Source: Gymnogyps californianus | Taxonomy: Eukaryota; Chordata; Aves; Accipitriformes; Cathartidae | Direction of reading: 5' to 3' | Length of the DNA: 64,000 bases | Assembly: GCF_018139145.2 (NCBI RefSeq) | Contig: NC_059500.1 | Coordinates: forward strand, 25,215,437-25,279,436 | Shown: positions 58,987-64,000 of the stretch, in pieces | Layout of the letters: each line of letters opens with the position of its first letter | How positions within the stretch are numbered: position 1 is the first letter of the stretch | Notes under the pieces: model-generated | Seen by the model: only the letters and a program-made list of their open reading frames with translations | Database searches by the model: none | What the model was told of the DNA's origin: nothing | Program-made: the position numbers and the translations under genes

Positions 58987-59906
58987 AGAAAATAGCTGAA
59001 TATGAAGGGCCTGAACCTTTAATGAAAACTGGTCAAGACCCTTGACATTGTAAAGATGTCCTCCCAAATTACTAAATTATACCTAGATTATAGATTTATA
59101 CTTGCTTATTGAATGTCTGCAAAGTTTGTGTAATTGCAGTTTCAAAACAAGGTTACTGCCCTAATCTTGGAATATTTCACTCACTATTGAGCTTTGTGAA
59201 ATATGTTCTGTTAAATGTAAAAAACTCTTAATTTACCTGCAGCTGCACACAAGCATTCTGTACAATGTTTTCTGTGAGATTTCTTTTTTTTTTTACATCA
59301 GAGAAATGTCTGTGTATGTTTGGCACAGCTTTTTACACTGTCTGGATGTCTGAGGTATTACTCCACCAGCCCTTCACGCTTGAGGCTGAATCTGTTAAAC
59401 AAAGGTATACAGAACTGGTATATTTCTGATTGCATAAGCCTACTTCATATCACTAGAAGAGTGATTAAATGTCTTACAGAGAATACTTTTGTACTCTCAC
59501 TGGGCAAAAAATGTCCAAGGAATACCACTTTCTAGCAACAACAAAAATCTTGTTGCTAGAAACACTAACATTTTTTAAATGTTAGGGATCTTAATTCAGG
59601 GATGCTAGCCACACTGCTTCAGAGAGCAGTATACCAACAGATCACTGCCAAGAAGTGCCAGTAGAAAGAGGCAGCTTTTTATTTTACATGGCCAGGTGTG
59701 GGATAAACTTGTTTGCTGGGTGGACTGATAGCTACACAAGGTCCAGAAGAAAATTATTCAGTGTTTGTTTGCTGCTAACAGCTAGTGACTGAAATACTAA
59801 AACTTCAGCCCCGTCATACGGTGCTATTGACACTGAGATGTCAAAACTAAGACTGTTTGTACTTATTAAACAGTCCAATCATTGTGAGCATTGTTGGACT
59901 ATTCAC

Positions 59907-61173
59907 AGAATCATAGAAAGGTTTGGGTTGGAAGGGACCTTAAAGATCATCTAGTTCCAACCCCCTTGCCATGGGCAGGGACACCTTCCACTAGATCAGG
60001 TTGCTCAAAGCCCCATCCAACCTGGCCTTGAACACTTCCAGGGAGGGGGCATCCACAACTTCTCTGGGCAACCTGTTCCAGTGTCTCACCACCCTCACAG
60101 TAAAGAATTTCTTCCTAATATCTAATCTAAATCTACCCTCTTTCAGTTTAAAACCGTTACCCCTCGTTCTATCGCTACACTCTTCACTAAAGAGTCTCTC
60201 CCCATCTTTCCTGTAGGCCCCCTTTAAGTACTGGAAGGCTGCTATAAGGTCTCCCCAGAGCCTTCTCTTCCCTAGGCTAAACAACCCCAACTCTCTGAGC
60301 CTATCTTCATAAGGGAGGTGCTCCAGTCCCCTGATCATCTTTGTGGCCTTCCTCTGGACTTGCTCAAGCAGGTGCATGTCTTTCTTACACTGGGGGCCCC
60401 AGAGCTGAACACAGTACTCCAGGTGGGGTCTCACCAGAGCAGAGTAGAGGGGGAGACTCACCTCCCTCGACCTGCTAGCCACACTTCTTTTGATGCAGCC
60501 CAGGATGCGATTGGCTTTCTGAGCTGCAAGCGCACGTTGCTGGCTCATATTTAGTTTTTCACCCACCAATGCCCCGAAGTCCTTCTCCGCAGGGCTGCTC
60601 TCAATCCACTTATCGCCCAGCCTATATCCATGTTTGAGGTTGTCCCAATGCAGGTGCAGGACCTTGCACTTGGCCTTGTTGAACTTCATGAGTTTCTCAT
60701 GGCCCCACCTCTCTAGCCTGCCTAGGTCCCTCTGGATTGCATCCCTTCCCCTCCAGCGTGTTGACTGCACCACACCACTTGGTGTCATCCACAAACTTGC
60801 TGAGGGTGCACTCAATCCCACTGTCCATGTTGCCGACAAAGATGTTAAACAGCACCAGTTCCAATACAGACCCCTGAGGAATGGCACTCATCACTGGTCA
60901 CCAGTCAATGGTTATTGAGCCACTGACCACAACTCTTTGAGTGCAACCATCCAGCCAATTCCTTATCCACCGAGTGGTCCACCCATCAAATCCATGTCTC
61001 TCCAATTTAAAGACAGGGATGTTGTGTGGGACAATGTCAAATGCTTTGCACCAGTCCAGGTAGATGATGTCCGTTGCTCTTCCCTTATCCATCAATGTTG
61101 TAACTCTGTTGCAGAAGTCCACCAAATTTGTCAGGCACAATTTGCCCTTAGTGAAGCTATATTGACTGTCACC
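59907..61173 (-). mobile_element. CR1 LINE, 5'-truncated, near-identical to the copy at 18.2 kb
   Basis: It starts on the plus strand at AGAATCATAGAAAGGTTTGG and aligns to 18238-19499 at a constant offset of 41,674. I found no difference over the first 1.1 kb. Several substitutions are clustered in the last 180 bp. The match stops at GTCACC (61173), after which the sequence is unrelated to copy A. Flanking DNA at both ends is different, so this is a separate insertion rather than a large segmental duplication. Confidence 0.95.
59991..61160 (-). pseudogene. CR1 ORF2 reverse transcriptase remnant (copy C)
   Basis: It carries the [13 protein letters not shown] motif A block, IPQGSVL, the altered FVDDT catalytic box, and the C-terminal [15 protein letters not shown] and KMIRGLEHL blocks. 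The 298-codon open frame on the 3' side is residue-for-residue the same as in copy A, including the extra G (within 60743-60754) that breaks the frame just after the FVDDT box. Everything 5' of motif A is missing. Residue differences from copy A are confined to the motif A side (Val to Met near VTTL, Ile to Val in PHNI.FKLE). It is not functional. Confidence 0.93.
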
Positions 61174-61538
61174 TTTTGTGCACAGATGCTTCTCATCATT
61201 TGTTATTTGAATCATAAATAGTATGTCCATGACATAGTCTTGTACAACTTATTACTCTTAAATTACAAATCATTGTTTTATGTTTGGTTTTGAAAATACT
61301 GAAAACAATAATAATTTTGAGGAGAGGATTAAGTAATGTAAATTCCATTATAAAAAAATGCTGCCTACAGGGGAACAAATTATTTGCCATTTTGTTATGG
61401 TATTTGTTAGATTTTAGAGTTATTTCCTTTGCCATGCTGCATTGTTCTTGAAGATTTATTTAGTGACTTTTTGGCTTTTCTCATAGCCTTCCTTAAAAAA
61501 GTTAGATTTCAAAAATTAAATGAAGATTAAATGTCAGC
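61174..61538. other. Unique non-coding DNA between CR1 and solo LTR
   Basis: 365 bp of AT-rich sequence with no gene or repeat recognised. Confidence 0.6.
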
Positions 61539-61681
61539 TGTCGTGGTTAAACCCCAGCCAGTAACTAAGCACCACACAGCCACTCGCTCACTCCCCCACC
61601 CAGTGGGATGGGGGAGAGAATCGAAAAAAAAATCTTGTGGGTTGAGATAAAGACAGTTTAATAGGACAGAAAGGAAGGAAA

Positions 61682-61715
<34 letters not shown>

Positions 61716-62127
61716 TGACAATAATAATACTAAAAGAATTAGACTATACAAAAGAAGTGATGCACAATGTAATTGCTCACCACTCGCCAACTGATGCCCA
61801 GTTAGTTCCTGAGCTGCCATCCGCCCCTCCCAGACAGCTTCCCCCAGTTTAGATACTGGGCATGACATCATATGGTATGGAATATCCTTTTGGCCAGTTT
61901 GGGTCAGCTGTCCTGGCTGTGTCCCCTCCCAGCTTCTTGTGCCCCTCCAGCCTTCTTGCTGGCTAGGCATGAGAAGCTGAAAAATCCTTGACTTAGTATA
62001 AACACTACTTAGCAACAACTAAAAACATCAGTGTGTTATCAATGTTATTTTCCTACTAAATCCAAAACACAGCACTATACCAGCTACCAGGAAGAAAATT
62101 AACTCCATCCTAGCCGAAACCAGGACA
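61539..62127 (-). mobile_element. Solo LTR of the provirus family
   Basis: 589 bp running TGTCGTGGTTAAACCCCAGC...GAAACCAGGACA on the plus strand, i.e. a minus-orientation LTR. It aligns along its full length to the provirus LTRs with many substitutions and small gaps, so it is older. Flanks TCAGC (61534-61538) and TCAAC (62128-62132) fit a 5-bp target duplication with one change. In minus orientation the TATA position reads CTAAAC rather than TATATAAAC, so the core promoter is probably dead. Confidence 0.93.
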
Positions 62128-62575
62128 TCAACCAAACCAACAATCCAGAAACTCAGACATCCAATTATGAAAATATACAACTAGCAATCTCCAGAATGGA
62201 CGATACACATGACCTGAATCCCTGTGACAGGTGAGAGTTATATTTTGCCTCTTATTGGACCATCTGTCATTAACTCATTTCTAACCTCTAACTGATATTT
62301 CTCATGCTTACTTTGCTCTGCAGTGATCTGTTCACACCATAAGGTGGGTAAGCATCGGAGGAGGTGTTCATCCTATGTCTCCCAGGAGTGAAGGAGGAAA
62401 TTACTACGAAAGAGACTCCAAGTCTTGCAGGTAATTATCTAGATGGGTAATCCCTGTAGAAAGGAAGCTTTCACTTTTGAGGAGAAATGATGACATCACG
62501 ACAACAGGAAAGCTGGACTCTTAGCAAAGAGGAAAAAGGAAGAGCTGAGAGATGAACACATCTCGCTTATTACTT

Positions 62576-62660
62576 TTCTTCTCTATGTTTTTCTTCTTCT
62601 CCTTCTCCTTCTCCTTTTTCCTTCTCCTCCTCGTCCTTCCTCTCTTCCTCCTCCTCCTGG
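62576..62660. repeat. Polypyrimidine (CTTCTCC)-rich tract
   Basis: About 85 bp that is almost all C and T on the plus strand, built from CTTCTC and CTCCT units, with only three or four purines. It could form triplex DNA. Confidence 0.85.
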
Positions 62661-63221
62661 CAAGCAATACTTTGTCAGGTGGGTTATTCTAAGGCCACTA
62701 AAATTATAGTAGGCACCTAAATCCATTAGACCACATTTCAGTAAGATGAAGATAGAATGTAAATATTATTTATTTGCAGCATCAAAAATAGAGAACAATG
62801 AAATATTTCTTTAAGGTTAAACAAAATAATGAAACTACCTTACACCGCTAATACTTTTTTTAAATTAGAAAGGTCTTTTTGTCGCTTACATAGACAATCT
62901 TTTGCTTTCTCCTGGCGAGGTAGTATCTTGGGTTTCAGTCCCAGTTATATTCACACAGATTTCACAAATCATACAGATTCAGTTATATTTTATATCACAG
63001 GTTACTGCTTGTGAGACCATAACTCAAAAAACTCACCCATTAACAAGAGTTTCTATCAGGCAAGACTTTCAGGAGGATCTTCTCAGATTAGTACATTTTC
63101 CAACTTCTTTGCTTCCATAGCTAATCCCTCCCTTGCAGTCTTCTGGAGGTCTAGATGGATATAATTTTTCACCCTACATCATTCTATTTCCTATCTATTC
63201 CCTTGCCAGTAATTGAAATGT

Positions 63222-63299
63222 GGTTTTTTTGCCTTTGTCTTTTGTTGTTTGTTGTTGTTTTGTTGTTTGTTTTGTTTTGTTTTAGTTTGGTTTGGTTTA
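63222..63299. repeat. (TTTTG)/(TTG)-rich tract
   Basis: A T/G-only run of TTTG, TTG and TTTTG units with very few other bases. Confidence 0.85.
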
Positions 63300-63489
63300 G
63301 CAGAGGTATCCTCTTTTGAATTTGACTTTCACTTATGGCCTTTTGAACTAACAAGGGATAAAATTCTCTCCTTTCTTGTTGTTTATTATATTTTTCCTGT
63401 TTTAAGTGTCTTTTGAATGGACCTTATATTCTCTATCAGTCTCTACACTAAAAAACACCACACAAAAAAAAAGTAAAAAACCCCTAAGA

Positions 63490-63530
63490 AACAAAACAAA
63501 ACAAAACAAAACAAAACAAAACAAACAAAC
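63490..63530. repeat. (ACAAA)n microsatellite
   Basis: About eight ACAAA units ending in CAAACAAAC. It is the near-complement of the (TTTTG) tract 190 bp upstream. Confidence 0.93.
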
Positions 63531-64000
63531 ACTCTGCCCTGAAACAAACACATAAATAGCATAAGTTTAAGTGGTTCATTATAGACCTACGGTTTAGCTC
63601 AGACACAATGGCCACTGACCACCACTGATGAGAAAATGGACATGGGATAGCTGATATCCAAATATATACGCAACAGAGTATAGATAAACTATCATCACCA
63701 TTAGCAGTATCAGTATTAACAGAGCTACAGAAAAGTTGTTCTACAAAAAGTTGGGCCATCACTAGAATTTGATCAGCTTCTGTAAAAGCAAGTGCATGTG
63801 TTCTATATTTCCTGCTGTTTTAATAGATGAAGTAGTCTAGTTAGGTGCTAATACCAATTCTTATTATTGTACAATGTAATAAAAGTTTTTCTCCTCTAAA
63901 TGTGGTGTCTAGATGCTAGAAGATATTTTACCTGTCAAGGAAATGCTTAAGTGGATGACAAAACCCATATACTTCTTTGCTTAGTAAATGACTAACAGAG

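Larger units (their letters stand above)
53885..59906. other. Unique AT-rich non-coding DNA
   Basis: No gene or transposon recognised in 6 kb. It holds a (TTA)n tract at 53946, a 26-bp tandem duplication at 57691 and a C-rich tract at 58965. Open frames are short and lack family features. Confidence 0.55.
62128..64000. other. Unique non-coding DNA with simple-sequence tracts
   Basis: No gene or transposon recognised. It contains a pyrimidine tract at 62576-62660 and an opposed pair of (TTTTG)- and (ACAAA)-rich tracts at 63222 and 63490. Confidence 0.55.

Noticed and set aside
18219..61173. A 42-kb segmental duplication joining the two similar CR1 copies
   Set aside because: Similarity ends exactly at the CR1 limits. 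The flanks differ on both sides and the 5' truncation points are not the same.
1..64000. Bacterial-type genes, operons, ribosome-binding sites, tRNA genes or CRISPR arrays
   Set aside because: No long contiguous ORFs other than transposon-derived ones, pervasive stops, and transposons specific to birds. I saw no cloverleaf or regularly spaced direct-repeat array.

Overview
This is a window of vertebrate nuclear DNA, almost certainly from a bird. The evidence is four CR1-type LINE fragments, one ending in the CR1 3' tail of repeated ATTCTATG octamers, together with LTR families of avian ERV-L-like (class III) retroviruses. The background is AT-rich and densely stopped in all frames. I found no host protein-coding exon, tRNA, rRNA, bacterial gene or CRISPR array. 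The window reads as intergenic or deep intronic sequence whose recognisable content is transposable elements and simple repeats.

Layout: (1) 1-5021 unique DNA with a small 21-bp tandem repeat at the left edge. (2) 5022-5639 a plus-strand solo LTR. (3) 5640-10349 unique DNA containing a G-quadruplex motif. (4) 10350-11003 a CR1 3' end running into about 200 bp of (CTCCT)n. (5) 11204-18218 unique DNA. (6) 18219-19992 a minus-strand CR1. (7) 27074-28129 a 1.06-kb solo LTR of a second family, minus strand. (8) 30078-31283 a plus-strand CR1 with its octamer tail. (9) 31284-46769 about 15 kb of unique DNA with (CA)n tracts, a compact G4 motif and stretches that look like conserved non-coding elements. 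(10) 46770-53879 a complete minus-strand provirus. (11) 53880-59906 unique DNA. (12) 59907-61173 a second CR1 nearly identical to the one at 18.2 kb. (13) 61539-62127 another solo LTR of the provirus family. (14) unique DNA with pyrimidine and (TTTTG)n/(ACAAA)n tracts to the end.

The provirus is the centrepiece. It has two 579-bp LTRs that look identical by eye, a perfect 5-bp target duplication (CTATC), an 18-nt primer-binding site matching tRNA-Lys1,2, gag, and a pro-RT-RNaseH-integrase pol. There is no env. Every coding segment from 53179 down to 47870 lies in one reading frame, with no frameshift over 5.3 kb. It is broken only by stop codons: five TGA, plus one TAG exactly at the gag/pol boundary, where a 6-bp hairpin follows. 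All retroviral catalytic residues I looked for are present. Before gag, about 120 nt from the 5' LTR, lies an open frame of 166 codons for a strongly hydrophobic, probably multi-pass membrane protein. I do not recognise it. It is the best candidate here for something undescribed.

Other points of note: two CR1 copies 41.7 kb apart share the same inactivating +1 insertion and have very uneven divergence, and there are several G4-capable tracts in otherwise AT-rich DNA.
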